64,000 nucleotides of DNA. Source: Gammaproteobacteria bacterium (GTDB lineage Bacteria; Pseudomonadota; Gammaproteobacteria; SZUA-229). The stretch lies in the NCBI GenBank assembly GCA_024636785.1, contig JAGXGK010000015.1:62001-126000 (forward strand), given 5' to 3'. The position numbers and the translations under genes are program-made. Below the pieces are notes generated by a model. The model saw only the letters and a list, made by a program, of their open reading frames with translations, did no database searches and was not told the origin of the DNA. The stretch's first letter is position 1. Every line of letters starts with the position of its first letter. Below, in pieces: positions 46,425 to 56,222 of the stretch.

Positions 46425-47210
46425 ATGAATGATCAAACAGAGCAATCATCAGAAGAGACACAGGAAGTAAGCAGGCGACGGGGCATTTACCTGCTGCCGA
46501 ACCTGTTGACAACCGCCGCCTTATTTGCCGGTTTTTATGCCATTGTATCGGCGATGAATGGCAAGTTTGAACATGCCTGTGTAGCGATTTTCATCGCCAT
46601 GATTCTGGATGGCCTGGACGGGCGCGTGGCGCGCATGACTAATACCCAAAGCGATTTTGGTGCCGAGTATGACAGTCTTTCCGATATGGTTTCTTTTGGG
46701 GTCGCACCTGCTCTGGTGATGTATATATGGTCTTTGTCGTCGTTGGTCGATTATAGCTGGCAATGGGGCAAGCTCGGCTGGTTAGCCGCTTTCATTTATG
46801 TGGCGGCGGCCGCACTCAGGCTGGCCCGGTTCAATACCAAAATCAGCGGTGCCGATAAACGTTATTTTCAGGGGCTGCCCAGTCCGGCTGCGGCGGGCGT
46901 CATCGTCGGCATGGTCTGGGCTTTTTTTGCTCAGGATGTCAGAGGTCAGGATGTGGCTGAAGCAGCATTGGTGTTGACTATAGCCGCCGGTTTGCTGATG
47001 GTGAGCAATATCTCCTATTACAGTTTCAAGGACATCGACTTCAAAAACAGGGTGCCTTTTATCGCTATTTTCGTGGTTGTGCTGGTGTTTGTGCTGACCT
47101 CCATCGATCCGCCAAAAATTCTTTTCGGCGGTTTTATGATTTATCTGCTCTCCGGCCCGGTGATCAGCGTGTTGCGCCGAATTCGAAAACGCTCACAGCG
47201 TCAGACTTAA
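46425..47210 (+). CDS. pssA: Phosphatidylserine synthase (CDP-diacylglycerol type)
   Basis: 261 residues, integral membrane, of the CDP-alcohol phosphatidyltransferase family. The family signature DGLDGRVARMTNTQSDFGAE continuing to YDSLSD supplies the metal-binding aspartates. About eight hydrophobic helices. It makes phosphatidylserine for phosphatidylethanolamine. The ilvC-pssA-leuA order is seen in many proteobacteria. This is the membrane type II enzyme, unlike the peripheral E. coli PssA. Confidence 0.94.
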   Translation: MNDQTEQSSEETQEVSRRRGIYLLPNLLTTAALFAGFYAIVSAMNGKFEHACVAIFIAMILDGLDGRVARMTNTQSDFGAEYDSLSDMVSFGVAPALVMYIWSLSSLVDYSWQWGKLGWLAAFIYVAAAALRLARFNTKISGADKRYFQGLPSPAAAGVIVGMVWAFFAQDVRGQDVAEAALVLTIAAGLLMVSNISYYSFKDIDFKNRVPFIAIFVVVLVFVLTSIDPPKILFGGFMIYLLSGPVISVLRRIRKRSQRQT

Positions 47211-47265
47211 TTATTCGCCAGAAATACTTGTGCAATATTAAATCAATCGTTATAGTTAAGCCCAT

Positions 47266-47376
47266 ATGAAGACTTCAAAACAACAGATAACTTTTTCTGC
47301 CAACAGCGAGCTTGCCGCAAGTTCGTTGTGTTTTGTTGTGCATGACCTGCCATTAGCACTACTCCTACTGCCGTAA
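47266..47376 (+). CDS. Candidate leucine-rich leader peptide upstream of leuA
   Basis: A 36-codon frame from the ATG at 47266 ends in HDLPLALLLLP and a TAA, 97 bp before leuA. Six of its last ten codons are Leu, and they include the rare-type CTA and TTA as well as CTC and CTG. A shorter start at GTG 47338 would give a 12-residue peptide with the same end. The stop codon lies in the loop of a small hairpin CTGCC-GTAA-GGCAG. This is the plan of a leucine attenuator: ribosome stalling at Leu codons senses charged tRNA-Leu. No strong ribosome site is visible for the long form. Confidence 0.65.
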   Translation: MKTSKQQITFSANSELAASSLCFVVHDLPLALLLLP

Positions 47377-47473
47377 GGCAGATCAAGAAAGTCTGGCGAG
47401 ACGAAACGTGCATCAATTATTTCTTCTATCTTTTAGATAAAACCTTTCAAGGTGTTTTTTGCCGGAGTAGACC

Positions 47474-49030
47474 ATGAGCAAAAATAGTCAGAACAAATTA
47501 ATTATTTTCGACACCACATTGCGTGATGGTGAACAGAGTCCCGGTGCTTCCATGACTCGCGACGAAAAAGTGCGTATCGCCAGAGCACTGGAAAAAATGC
47601 GCGTGGATGTCATCGAAGCCGGATTTCCGATTGCCAGTCAGGGCGATTTTGAATCGGTGCAGGCCGTCGCCCGTGTCATTAAAAACAGCACAGTTTGCGG
47701 TCTGGCGCGTGCGCTGGAAAAAGACATTGCCCGTGCCGGAGAAGCCCTCAAGCCCGCCGAGTCATCGCGCATCCATACCTTTATCGCGACCTCGCCGATT
47801 CACATGGAAATGAAACTGCGCATGCAGCCGGACGAGGTGCTGAAGCAGGCAGTGCGAGCTGTTAAGCAGGCGCGAGGTTTGACCGATAATGTCGAGTTCT
47901 CACCTGAAGATGCCGGTCGTTCTGAGCTGGATTTTCTCTGCCGTATCATTGAGGCGGTGATCGACGCGGGCGCAACCACCATTAATATTCCCGATACGGT
48001 GGGTTACAACGTTCCCGAGCAGTTTGGTGAGTTAATGAAAAATTTGCTGGAGCGCATTCCCAATTCAGATAAAGCCGTGTTTTCGGTGCATTGCCATAAT
48101 GACCTGGGACTGGCAGTGGGCAATTCCCTGGCCGCTGTGCTCAATGGCGCGCGTCAGGTTGAATGTACCATCAATGGTCTGGGCGAACGTGCCGGTAATG
48201 CCGCGCTGGAAGAGGTGGTGATGGCAGTGCGCACCCGGCAGGATATTTTTACCTGCGATACCACACTGGACACCACACAGATCATGCCCTGTTCCCGCCT
48301 GGTCTCGAGCATCACCGGTTTTTCAGTACAGCCGAACAAGGCCATTGTTGGCGCCAATGCCTTCGCGCATGAATCAGGTATCCATCAGGATGGCATTTTG
48401 AAGAGTCGGGAAACTTACGAAATCATGCGTGCTCAGGATGTGGGCTGGGCCGCTAACCGCATGGTTCTGGGCAAGCATTCTGGGCGTAATGCGTTCAAAA
48501 GCCGCATGAAAGAATTGAATATCGAGTTTTCCTCCGAGCAGGAATTGAATGAGACCTTCTCCCGCTTCAAGGATCTCGCCGATAAAAAACACGATATCTT
48601 CGATGAGGACTTGCAGGCGCTGGTGGCCGAGACGACCTGGTCAGCCGAGAACGAACGCTTCAAGTTAGTCAGTTTCAAAGTGTGTTCAGAAACCGGTGAA
48701 ACCCCCTATGCCTCATTGATATTGAATGTGGGCGACAAAGAGGTGGCGGCTAACTCTGATGGTAGTGGTCCGGTGGATGCGGTTTTCCGTGCTATCGAGT
48801 CGGTTATTAACAGCGAGTCTGAATTGCAGCTATATTCAGTCAATGCCATTACCAGCGGCACAGATGCCCAGGGTGAAGTTACCGTCAGACTGGAAAAGGC
48901 CGGACGCATCGTCAGCGGCCAGGGTGCGGATACCGATATCGTTATCGCCTCGGCCAAGGCGTATATCAATGCGCTGAATAAGCTGGCGCGCTCCGACGAA
49001 AGGGAGCATCCCCAGCTGGGAGATGTATAA
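47474..49030 (+). CDS. leuA: 2-isopropylmalate synthase
   Basis: 518 residues. TIM-barrel HMGL domain (1-280) with [18 protein letters not shown] and the metal-binding [13 protein letters not shown], then the C-terminal regulatory LeuA dimer domain (about 390-510), where leucine inhibits. First committed step of leucine synthesis. leuB, leuC and leuD are not in the window. Preceded by a candidate leader peptide, and followed after two bases by the uracil-DNA glycosylase gene. Confidence 0.97.
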   Translation: MSKNSQNKLIIFDTTLRDGEQSPGASMTRDEKVRIARALEKMRVDVIEAGFPIASQGDFESVQAVARVIKNSTVCGLARALEKDIARAGEALKPAESSRIHTFIATSPIHMEMKLRMQPDEVLKQAVRAVKQARGLTDNVEFSPEDAGRSELDFLCRIIEAVIDAGATTINIPDTVGYNVPEQFGELMKNLLERIPNSDKAVFSVHCHNDLGLAVGNSLAAVLNGARQVECTINGLGERAGNAALEEVVMAVRTRQDIFTCDTTLDTTQIMPCSRLVSSITGFSVQPNKAIVGANAFAHESGIHQDGILKSRETYEIMRAQDVGWAANRMVLGKHSGRNAFKSRMKELNIEFSSEQELNETFSRFKDLADKKHDIFDEDLQALVAETTWSAENERFKLVSFKVCSETGETPYASLILNVGDKEVAANSDGSGPVDAVFRAIESVINSESELQLYSVNAITSGTDAQGEVTVRLEKAGRIVSGQGADTDIVIASAKAYINALNKLARSDEREHPQLGDV

Positions 49031-49032
49031 AT

Positions 49033-49836
49033 TTGACCGCACCTGAGCAACAAGCCGACGGATGTATACTGCCTGAAGAGCTCAGGCGCTATTATCTGGA
49101 TACCATGGGCATACAGGTCTGGGAAGCGTTGCAACCCGAAGCTGTGCCGGTGGCAGTCGCTCGGGAAGTTGTTGAGCCGGTGGTGGCTGAAAAAGCGGTT
49201 GATGTCGTGCCAATGATCGAGTCGGGCGCAGTCGAATCAACAGCGGCCGATAAACCAACGCCGGCAATACAGCCGCCCGATCTCTCGAGCTGCAACTGGC
49301 CCGAGCTGGAAGCGCTGGTCCAGCATTGCGACCAGTGTGGCTTGCAGGCAACACGCAGCCAGGCTGTATTCGGTGCCGGTAAGCAGACGGCCAGCCTGCT
49401 GGTGATCGGCGAAGCACCGACTCTGGAAGAGGATGCTCAGGGCGAGCCTTTTGTCGGTGCCGCCGGGCAGCTGCTCACGGCGATGTTACAGGCGATCGGC
49501 TTGCAGAGAGAGGATGTCTATATCACCAACATTATCAAATGCTGCACGCCGGACGAGCGTGATCCCTTACCGGCTGAGCTGGCGCATTGCCAGCATTACC
49601 TGAGTCGGCAAATCGAACTGTTGCAACCCAAAGTCATATTTTCAATGGGGCATGTGGCGGCACAGGCCTTGCTCGATTCAAAAGAAAAAATCAGTGTACT
49701 GCGCGGCATCCAATACAGCTATTCAGGTCGGCCGCTTATCGCCAGTTATCACCCTGTCTATCTGTTGTACAAGCCCAGCGAGAAACGAAAAGCCTGGCAG
49801 GATTTGTTGCAGGTGAAGAGGTTGTTAGCCGGATGA
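49033..49836 (+). CDS. Uracil-DNA glycosylase, family 4-like, with N-terminal extension
   Basis: 267 residues. The C-terminal about 175 residues match family 4/5 iron-sulfur uracil-DNA glycosylases: GEAPTLEEDAQGEPFVGAAG, NIIKCCTPDERDPLPAELAHC and SYHPVYLL. Cysteines for the [4Fe-4S] cluster are in CDQCGL, KCC and AHC. Motif 1 has GEAPT where GEAPG is usual. The first about 85 residues are a Val/Ala/Glu-rich linker after a short conserved head (ELRRYYLDTMGIQVWE). Start is TTG with GGGAG ten bases before. It overlaps rimI (ATGA). Confidence 0.88.
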   Translation: MTAPEQQADGCILPEELRRYYLDTMGIQVWEALQPEAVPVAVAREVVEPVVAEKAVDVVPMIESGAVESTAADKPTPAIQPPDLSSCNWPELEALVQHCDQCGLQATRSQAVFGAGKQTASLLVIGEAPTLEEDAQGEPFVGAAGQLLTAMLQAIGLQREDVYITNIIKCCTPDERDPLPAELAHCQHYLSRQIELLQPKVIFSMGHVAAQALLDSKEKISVLRGIQYSYSGRPLIASYHPVYLLYKPSEKRKAWQDLLQVKRLLAG

Positions 49837-50345
49837 CAGCAGACTCACAAAAGACAGCGGTCGCTACAGACAAGACTATTCATTCAGGCAATAAGCTCAG
49901 ATTCAGAACCATGATCAAAGCCGATCTCGATCAGGTCATGGTCATTGAAGCGCAGGCGCATTCTCATCCCTGGAGCCGGGGAATATTTCAGGACTGTCTG
50001 CGGCTGAATCGCTGCTGGCTTGCCCTGCACGAAGAGACCGTTGCCGGTTACGGTATTCTCATGATGGCGCCGGGTGAGTCGCACGTGCTCAACCTTTGCG
50101 TCAAACCCGCGATGCAACGTCAGGGAGTAGGGCGAGGGCTGCTGCGCCTGATGATGAAGAAGTCGGAACAGTCCGGCGTGGATATGATTCTTCTGGAAGT
50201 GCGCTGCTCCAACCAGTCAGCTATTGAGCTCTACCAGTCTGAAGGTTTTCACGAACTGGGCGTGAGAAAAGCCTATTACCCGGCTCACTCCGGGCGCGAA
50301 GACGCCCTCATTTTTGCCAAATATCTAGGAGGCTGTCGGGTTTAG
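49833..50345 (+). CDS. rimI: Ribosomal-protein-alanine N-acetyltransferase RimI
   Basis: 170 residues from the ATG at 49833, which overlaps the preceding stop. GNAT fold with the acetyl-CoA loop RQGVGRGLL and the RimI-type end NQSAIELYQSEGFHELGVRK, then YYPAHSGREDALIFAKYL. RimI acetylates ribosomal protein S18. The first 22 residues (MTADSQKTAVATDKTIHSG) precede the conserved fold and may be dispensable. The frame extends 82 codons upstream as a shadow. Confidence 0.92.
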   Translation: MTADSQKTAVATDKTIHSGNKLRFRTMIKADLDQVMVIEAQAHSHPWSRGIFQDCLRLNRCWLALHEETVAGYGILMMAPGESHVLNLCVKPAMQRQGVGRGLLRLMMKKSEQSGVDMILLEVRCSNQSAIELYQSEGFHELGVRKAYYPAHSGREDALIFAKYLGGCRV

Positions 50346-50490
50346 GATAACTTTTTCGCGATGAAGTGCTGCCAGTGCACAATGCCCCTTAGGCGAAATG
50401 AATCCTGTAGTTAAAATTAGTCGACTCCGTTAGCAACGGGCATAGTGAAAAGTATTTTACCGCGTGTTGGCTGCTGTATAATCTGCGCCC

Positions 50491-52080
50491 ATGACATATC
50501 TGGAAGAAATAAAACGCCGGCGAACCTTCGCCATTATCTCGCACCCCGATGCGGGTAAAACCACGCTCACAGAAAAGCTGCTGCTGTTCGGTGGCGCCAT
50601 CCAGCTGGCGGGCACTGTCAAGGGTCGCAAAGCCGCCACTCATGCCACCTCCGACTGGATGGCGCTGGAAAAACAGCGCGGCATTTCGGTCTCCTCGTCG
50701 GTGATGCAGTTCCCTTATGAAAAATGCATTATCAACTTACTGGACACCCCCGGCCATGCCGATTTCTCGGAAGATACCTATCGCACGCTGACCGCTGTCG
50801 ACTCTGCGCTGATGGTGATCGATGCCGCCAAGGGCGTGGAAGAGCGCACCATCAAACTCATGGAAGTCTGTCGTCTGCGCACTACGCCGATTATCACCTT
50901 CGTCAATAAAATGGATCGCGAAGCACGTGACCCGATTGATATTCTGGATGAGATTGAAGATATTCTGAATATTCAATGTGCCCCAATTACCTGGCCCATT
51001 GGCATGGGCAAGCAGTTCAAAGGCGTATTCAACCTCATCGAAAACCGGGTGCACCTGTACAGTGCCACCCACGGAGGCAAAATTCAGCACGGCGATATCA
51101 TTGAATGCCTTGATAATCCCCAGCTCGACGAGATCCTGGGCCGTTCGGCGGAAGAGCTACGTGAAGAGATCGAACTGGTTAAAGGCGCAAGTCACGAATT
51201 TGATATTGATGCCTATAAACGCGGTGAAATGACGCCGGTATTTTTTGGCTCGGGTATTAATAATTTTGGCGTCAAAGAATTGCTCGATGCGCTGGAAACC
51301 TATGCTCCCCCCCCTAAATCGCGCATGACACAAGGTCGTGAAGTTAAACCCGAAGAAGAGAAATTCACCGGTTTTGTTTTTAAAATTCAGGCAAACATGG
51401 ATCCCGGTCATCGTGATCGCATCGCTTTTGTTCGTATCTGTTCCGGCACCTATACCAGAGGCATGAAGGTCAGGCATGTGCGCATCGGTAAAGATATCAG
51501 ACTGAACGACGCGCTGACATTCATGGCTTCAGACCGTGAGCATGTAGAAGAGGCCTTCACTGGTGATATTATCGGCCTGCATAATCACGGCACCATGCGC
51601 ATCGGTGATACCTTCACCCAGGGCGAAGAACTAGCCTTCACCGGCATCCCGAACTTCGCCCCGGAACTGTTCCGTCGCGCACAACTGCGCGACCCGCTGA
51701 AAATGAAAGCCCTGCAAAAAGGTCTGATTCAGTTATGTGAAGAAGGTGCTACTCAGTTATACCGACCCATCACCAACAATGACCTTATTCTCGGTGCCGT
51801 CGGTGCCCTGCAGTTCGAAGTCGTCCAGCATCGTCTGTTACACGAGTACGGTGTCGACTGTAATTTCGAGCATGTGAATGTCACCACCGCCCGCTGGATT
51901 GAATGTGATGATGAGAAAGAACTTAATAAATTCAAAGATCGCCACAGCAACAATCTGGCGCTCGACCATGCCGGTGATCTGGCCTATATCGCACCTTCAC
52001 GCGTTAATCTGAGCATGACCATGGAAAAATGGCCGAAGATCAAGTTTCTGGCGACACGGGAACACGGGATATTCAGTTAG
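50491..52080 (+). CDS. prfC: Peptide chain release factor 3
   Basis: 529 residues, the usual RF3 length. Translational GTPase with G1 [16 protein letters not shown]3 [15 protein letters not shown]4 NKMDREARD, then domains II and III. RF3 recycles RF1 and RF2 after termination. Monocistronic; nothing marks it as unusual. Confidence 0.97.
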   Translation: MTYLEEIKRRRTFAIISHPDAGKTTLTEKLLLFGGAIQLAGTVKGRKAATHATSDWMALEKQRGISVSSSVMQFPYEKCIINLLDTPGHADFSEDTYRTLTAVDSALMVIDAAKGVEERTIKLMEVCRLRTTPIITFVNKMDREARDPIDILDEIEDILNIQCAPITWPIGMGKQFKGVFNLIENRVHLYSATHGGKIQHGDIIECLDNPQLDEILGRSAEELREEIELVKGASHEFDIDAYKRGEMTPVFFGSGINNFGVKELLDALETYAPPPKSRMTQGREVKPEEEKFTGFVFKIQANMDPGHRDRIAFVRICSGTYTRGMKVRHVRIGKDIRLNDALTFMASDREHVEEAFTGDIIGLHNHGTMRIGDTFTQGEELAFTGIPNFAPELFRRAQLRDPLKMKALQKGLIQLCEEGATQLYRPITNNDLILGAVGALQFEVVQHRLLHEYGVDCNFEHVNVTTARWIECDDEKELNKFKDRHSNNLALDHAGDLAYIAPSRVNLSMTMEKWPKIKFLATREHGIFS

Positions 52081-52408
52081 TTTTTTTGCTTCCATAATTC
52101 AGGGAGCCACTGATTTATCTGTGATTTCGACCGTAGGGATAAATCTGGCACTTGAGTTGTGCTCGTCCCATGTTCCTGCGTGGAAATACGTACGGGGTAT
52201 ACGTTCGAAAGATTATTAACCTGCTTGATAACTTACATCATCGCGGGTAGTGGGCCGGTTGTAATGGGACTTTCGAAACACTTTAATAATTCCTGCTGGC
52301 ACGGAAAAAAACCACAGTGCGATACTCTCCGAGTATTGCATTCCAAACATGCTTCCCTGAAAAAACATAAGTGGATCGAGTCTAACCCGCTTACGCAAAA
52401 AATAACAT
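52081..52408. other. Intergenic region with an imperfect long hairpin
   Basis: No supportable gene. Between 52106 and 52152 GCCACTGATTTATC and GATAAATCTGGC form an inverted repeat with a two-base bulge and a loop of about 20 bases; no T-run follows, so it is not a normal terminator. An 86-codon frame (52159-52419) has no recognisable features and is not called. Confidence 0.5.
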
Positions 52409-52525
52409 CTGTGCTATAAATCCGCATGATATTTTTAAATAAAAACTGGCTTGCTAAGAAGCTGATCTGTGCTATAAATCCCGCATGATATTTTTAAATA
52501 AAAACTGGCTTGCTAAGAAGCTGAT
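52409..52525 (+). repeat. Tandem duplication of 58/59 bp at the chemoreceptor start
   Basis: Copy 1 (52409-52466) and copy 2 (52467-52525) both run from CTGTGCTATAAATCC through the start codon to CTTGCTAAGAAGCTGAT. They differ by a single extra C in copy 2. The duplication therefore repeats the leader, the ATG and the first 13 codons of the downstream gene. The near-identity indicates a recent event. Confidence 0.95.
52426..52488 (+). CDS. Short duplicated 5' fragment of the chemoreceptor gene
   Basis: The first copy of the duplicated start opens a 20-codon frame, [20 protein letters not shown], that is identical to the receptor for 14 residues and then stops at TGA 52486-52488. That stop overlaps the real ATG (ATGA), so a ribosome starting here could re-initiate on the receptor. 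It may be translated, but I would not call it a gene with its own role. Confidence 0.4.
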   Translation: MIFLNKNWLAKKLICAINPA

Positions 52526-54074
52526 AGGAAGACATTTTAGTCTTACAAACAAATCCATTGGAGTAAGGCTAGGGTTGCTCGTGGGGTTTCTGGCGAGTCT
52601 ACTGATTGTTGTTGGATTGCTGGGTCTTTATGCATTAACTGAGGCGGAGTCAGAGTTAGAGTCTCTGTATGCTAAACGCATGCTTCCACTTGAACTTGCA
52701 ACAGCACTTCAAAAAAATACGCTCGATCATCGCATTTTAATATTGGAAGCATTAATGGAGCAGGATAGATCAAAGGAGTATATAGAGAAGATAGAAGCTG
52801 GCATGAGCGCGACGCTGGAAAATATTGAGAAGATGTCCGGGGCGGTGAGTAGCGACAAAGAGATCGAGCTGTTTGCGGCATACGAGGCTGCACGTGCTAT
52901 CAATGGCCAGAAAGCGGTTCTACCAATTCTGAGTGCAATACGATCAGAAGACTGGGAATTGGGGCGCATGATTGAAGAGGTCTCGGGAAAGGAATACTTG
53001 CCGGTTATAGCGACTATTGGCAATATTGTAGATTTTTATATGGTGCAGGCTCAGAAAGATATTAATGCCACTATCGATCGCAATCAGCTCTATCGCTATA
53101 TGGTCATAGGCAGTATTTTCGGTGGATTGTTATTAGGTGTTTTTAGTTCGTTTTTAATTATTCTCGGTATTATCCGCCCATTAAAAACCGCGGTGTCGTT
53201 GGCAGAAAGCGTATCAACTGGTGACTTAACTCATAACATTGAAGTTACTTCAAACGATGAGGTCGGCAAGTTCATGAATGCTACTTCCGAAATGAATGCC
53301 AAACTGCGTGAAATTGTATTTGATGTAGTCGAGAGCGTCGTTAGCATCGAAAGCAATTCCAAACACCTCACTGAGGGCAATATTAATCTGTCAGCGCGCA
53401 CAGAAGAACAGGCTTCATCCCTTGAAGAATCGTCTTCTGCTATGGAAGAGATGACCAGTACCGTAAATCAAAATGCGATGCTGACAAAACAAGCAAATGA
53501 ACTTGCCGGCATCGTGCGTGACAATGCTAGCAACGGTGGCCAGGTGGTGGATCGTGCAGCTTCCGCTATGAGTGAAATTAATGACTCGAGCCATAAAATT
53601 GCTGATATTATTTCTACTATTAACTCCATCTCCTTCCAGACCAATTTACTGGCACTAAATGCCGCAGTTGAAGCGGCTCGCGCGGGTGAAGAAGGTCGAG
53701 GTTTTGCGGTAGTTGCAAATGAAGTAAGAAGTCTGGCACAACGAAGTGCTGATGCCGCAAAAGAGATAAAAAACCTGATTGAAGACAGTGCTGAGAAAGT
53801 GAAGGCGGGCACTGCTCTGGTAAATGAATCGGGCAAGACCCTGTTGGAAATAATTGAAGGCATTAATAAAGTGGCTACCATTATGAGTGAAATCAACTCA
53901 GCCAGTCAGGAGCAATCATCCGGCATTAGCCAGGTCAACATAGCCATTGCCAGAATGGGTGATATGACCCAGCAAAATGCAGCCATGTTAGAAGAGTCTG
54001 TAGCAGTTACTCGCTTATTGCATGAAGAAACTGAAGGGCTGACACGGCTGATGAGTTTCTTTAAGCTTAAATGA
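52485..54074 (+). CDS. Methyl-accepting chemotaxis protein
   Basis: 529 residues. Membrane helices at about 28-52 and 203-228 bracket a four-helix-bundle ligand domain (4HB_MCP, about 53-202); HAMP domain (about 228-280); then the signalling hairpin with the invariant tip [20 protein letters not shown]. Methylation-type Glu/Gln positions occur in [20 protein letters not shown]. No C-terminal NWETF pentapeptide, so it relies on other receptors for CheR tethering. The ligand is unknown. No che genes are nearby. Confidence 0.94.
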   Translation: MIFLNKNWLAKKLIGRHFSLTNKSIGVRLGLLVGFLASLLIVVGLLGLYALTEAESELESLYAKRMLPLELATALQKNTLDHRILILEALMEQDRSKEYIEKIEAGMSATLENIEKMSGAVSSDKEIELFAAYEAARAINGQKAVLPILSAIRSEDWELGRMIEEVSGKEYLPVIATIGNIVDFYMVQAQKDINATIDRNQLYRYMVIGSIFGGLLLGVFSSFLIILGIIRPLKTAVSLAESVSTGDLTHNIEVTSNDEVGKFMNATSEMNAKLREIVFDVVESVVSIESNSKHLTEGNINLSARTEEQASSLEESSSAMEEMTSTVNQNAMLTKQANELAGIVRDNASNGGQVVDRAASAMSEINDSSHKIADIISTINSISFQTNLLALNAAVEAARAGEEGRGFAVVANEVRSLAQRSADAAKEIKNLIEDSAEKVKAGTALVNESGKTLLEIIEGINKVATIMSEINSASQEQSSGISQVNIAIARMGDMTQQNAAMLEESVAVTRLLHEETEGLTRLMSFFKLK

Positions 54075-54477
54075 ACTACCAGCGCTGCACACGAAGTGAC
54101 GAAGCAATAGACAGGCTAAAGGGTGCAATACCCTTTGTAGTAATAAATTGAGCCATTAAAAATATCGGTCGCTTCCTCAGAATACCCCCCCTTTAATTTT
54201 ATAATTTTTGTTGTAACACTAAGCTGTTATTCCTGCCGCATGGCATGTTTGTACGTCTGGGTTTTGAGGCTGATTATTTTCCGGGTATCCTTTTAGCACT
54301 GGTGATTTTGCCAATTAGTGGACAGTCATCGGTGAGGCATTAGCACCCTGTTTTTTTGTATGATGTTGTCTGTGGGCTTCCTCCCCATATTTCGTTGGCA
54401 GCCGCTGTCCGAATCAGTTAAGAGTTATTCATCGGAATACGCGGGGAACGGTTACAATAGCCTCTACTGAAGGCTCG
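54075..54477. other. Non-coding interval after the chemoreceptor gene
   Basis: About 400 bp. It contains the hairpin AAAGGGT-GCAAT-ACCCTTT (54118-54136) without a T-run, and a run of seven C (54184-54190 area). A short frame ending near 54345 is hydrophobic but matches nothing I know. It could be decayed DNA; I cannot assign it. Confidence 0.45.
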
Positions 54478-55353
54478 TCACAGTATTATCCCATTGCCGG
54501 ATACTTTTCTCTGTTCCTTGTCAGCCTGTACGCGCAGGCTCTCCAGCACCTGTTCCAGCACGATGGAATCGCTGTTTCTCGGATAGACCATGTAGGTCGG
54601 CAGTTTAAACTGCGGGCTGTCGGGCATGTAAAACAGCTGCCCCGCACGGATCAATGGCTCGGCCATGCGCACCGGCACAAAACAGGAGCCGCCGTTGCTG
54701 ATGATGAGCTGTACGCCTAACCAGCCGATGTTCACTACCTGGGCGGGGCGCTCCAGATCAGGATAATTGCTGCTGTGCTGGGCATAGAAGGCCGGACCCC
54801 AATCCACATAGATGTAATCTTCATCGGGCCAGGGTTTTTCCGGATCGGTGGTGAGTAGCACCAGAGTTTCATCAAACAGGTGCTGCACATGGATGCCCGG
54901 ACTGTGCTGGGGTGTGTACATTAGCGCCACGTCCATAGTGCCTTCGATGACGCGGCGCATCAGATCTTCTTCAAAACCAATTTCACTGCGAATCGAAATA
55001 TCCGGTGAGCTACGGCGTAGTTCGCCGACCCAGCGCGGCAGAAATTCCTCCCATAAAGCTATCCGGGCGCCAATGGTAATACTGGCGCGATAACGGCTGG
55101 GCAGGCCGACATCATGGCGGGCCTGATCCAGCGTCAGGATAAATGCCTTGGCGTGATGCACAAAGCGTTTGCCGGCAGGGGTCAGGGTCGCGCCGGAGCG
55201 GTTGCGCACAAAAAGGCTGGCACCCAGATAGGCCTCCAGCAACTGAATGCGGTTGCTGACGGTGGACTGGGTGACGTGCAGCCGCGTCGCGGCCTCAAGA
55301 AAACTGCCGTTGGCGGCGACCGCGAGAAATGTTCTGACCTGATTCATGTCCAT
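54478..55353 (-). CDS. LysR-family transcriptional regulator
   Basis: 291 residues. N-terminal winged helix-turn-helix (VRTFLAVAANGSFLEAATRL then VTQSTVSNRIQLLEAYLG) and a C-terminal effector domain of the PBP2 fold (about 90-290). The start at 55353 is followed two codons later by another ATG. It faces the HPP-CBS-DsrC-like genes across 106 bp that carry a textbook LysR site, so it most likely controls them. The effector is unknown. Confidence 0.92.
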   Translation of the reverse strand: MDMNQVRTFLAVAANGSFLEAATRLHVTQSTVSNRIQLLEAYLGASLFVRNRSGATLTPAGKRFVHHAKAFILTLDQARHDVGLPSRYRASITIGARIALWEEFLPRWVGELRRSSPDISIRSEIGFEEDLMRRVIEGTMDVALMYTPQHSPGIHVQHLFDETLVLLTTDPEKPWPDEDYIYVDWGPAFYAQHSSNYPDLERPAQVVNIGWLGVQLIISNGGSCFVPVRMAEPLIRAGQLFYMPDSPQFKLPTYMVYPRNSDSIVLEQVLESLRVQADKEQRKVSGNGIIL

Positions 55354-55361
55354 GGCGTTAA

Positions 55362-55378
55362 TATCGGATATTTCGATA
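55362..55378. promoter_or_regulatory. LysR-type operator in the divergent promoter region
   Basis: TATCG-GATATTT-CGATA is a perfect 5-7-5 inverted repeat that contains ATC-N9-GAT, the T-N11-A core of LysR-type sites. It lies nine bases upstream of the regulator ATG and about 80 bp upstream of the HPP gene, so autorepression and activation of the operon are both plausible. Confidence 0.7.
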
Positions 55379-55459
55379 CTAATGTCCAGTATAAATCGTT
55401 TGCCTGATATTAATTAAAACTAATATACTGCAGCCATAAAATCATCTGGCACCGCATTT

Positions 55460-56167
55460 ATGAATTTCAAACACTTTATTGGCCTGGAAAGCAATAAGAC
55501 TGGCCATCTTGAAAAATGGGTCTCCGCGATCGGCGGTCTGTTCGGTATTCTGGGTATTACACTGGTCAGCAGACAGTTTCTGGGTGAGCAGGAGGCGGCC
55601 TGGGTGGTGGCTTCAATGGGCGCTACGGCGGTGCTGGTGTTCGCGGTCCCTCACGGACCACTATCGCAGCCCTGGGCCGTTGTGGGCGGGCATCTGATCT
55701 CTGCCGTTATCGGCGTGGCCTGCGCGCGCTGGATTCCGATGCCGGTGGTGGCAGCGGCTGTTGCCGTGGCGGCGGCTATCGGTGCCATGTATTATCTGCG
55801 TTGTATCCACCCGCCGGGGGGGGCGACGGCGCTGACCGCTGTCATAGGTGGCGCGAATTTACAGGCGCTGGGCTTTCAGTACGTGCTCACCCCGGTGTTA
55901 TTGAATGCCCTGGTCATTGTGCTGATTGCGATGGCATTTAACTACGCCTTTCACTGGCGTCGTTACCCCGCAGTGCTGGCGGTTCACCCTGCCGGTGAAC
56001 CAAAAGCACCCGAAGCCAAACCTGATGATCTGAACGAGGACAATCTGGAAACAGCATTAGAGGCGATGGGCAGCACGGTCGATATCAGTAGTCAGGATCT
56101 GGAAGAGATTTATCGTTTGGCCAGAGAAAACAGGCTGACCGAACTGCTTAAGGCTTCCCGAAGTTAG
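55460..56167 (+). CDS. HPP-family inner-membrane protein
   Basis: 235 residues. About four to five membrane helices in residues 20-165 with the family signature CIHPPGGATALTAVIGG and HGPLSQPWAVVGGH. Some HPP proteins have been linked to nitrite transport in plastids and cyanobacteria; the substrate here is unknown. After the last helix a charged tail (about 180-235) includes LETALEAMGSTVDISSQDLE, which resembles the start of the next protein. In other bacteria HPP and CBS domains are often one polypeptide; here they are split into adjacent genes. Confidence 0.9.
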   Translation: MNFKHFIGLESNKTGHLEKWVSAIGGLFGILGITLVSRQFLGEQEAAWVVASMGATAVLVFAVPHGPLSQPWAVVGGHLISAVIGVACARWIPMPVVAAAVAVAAAIGAMYYLRCIHPPGGATALTAVIGGANLQALGFQYVLTPVLLNALVIVLIAMAFNYAFHWRRYPAVLAVHPAGEPKAPEAKPDDLNEDNLETALEAMGSTVDISSQDLEEIYRLARENRLTELLKASRS

Positions 56168-56222
56168 CCGGGTGAAGCCGGCAGCAACTGCACTTTGCAG
56201 CAACCAACAGCAGGAGTAGGGC

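Noticed and set aside
49587-49832. Upstream extension of the rimI frame
   Set aside because: It lies entirely inside the glycosylase gene, and the GNAT fold begins after 49833.
52159-52419. 86-codon plus-strand frame between prfC and the chemoreceptor
   Set aside because: No recognisable domain, no convincing ribosome site, odd composition (many Cys, His, Lys) and it runs into the duplicated leader.
54240-54345. Short hydrophobic frame that looked like a transposase or membrane fragment
   Set aside because: About 35-50 codons, no start signal and no match I can recall; too short to call a pseudogene.
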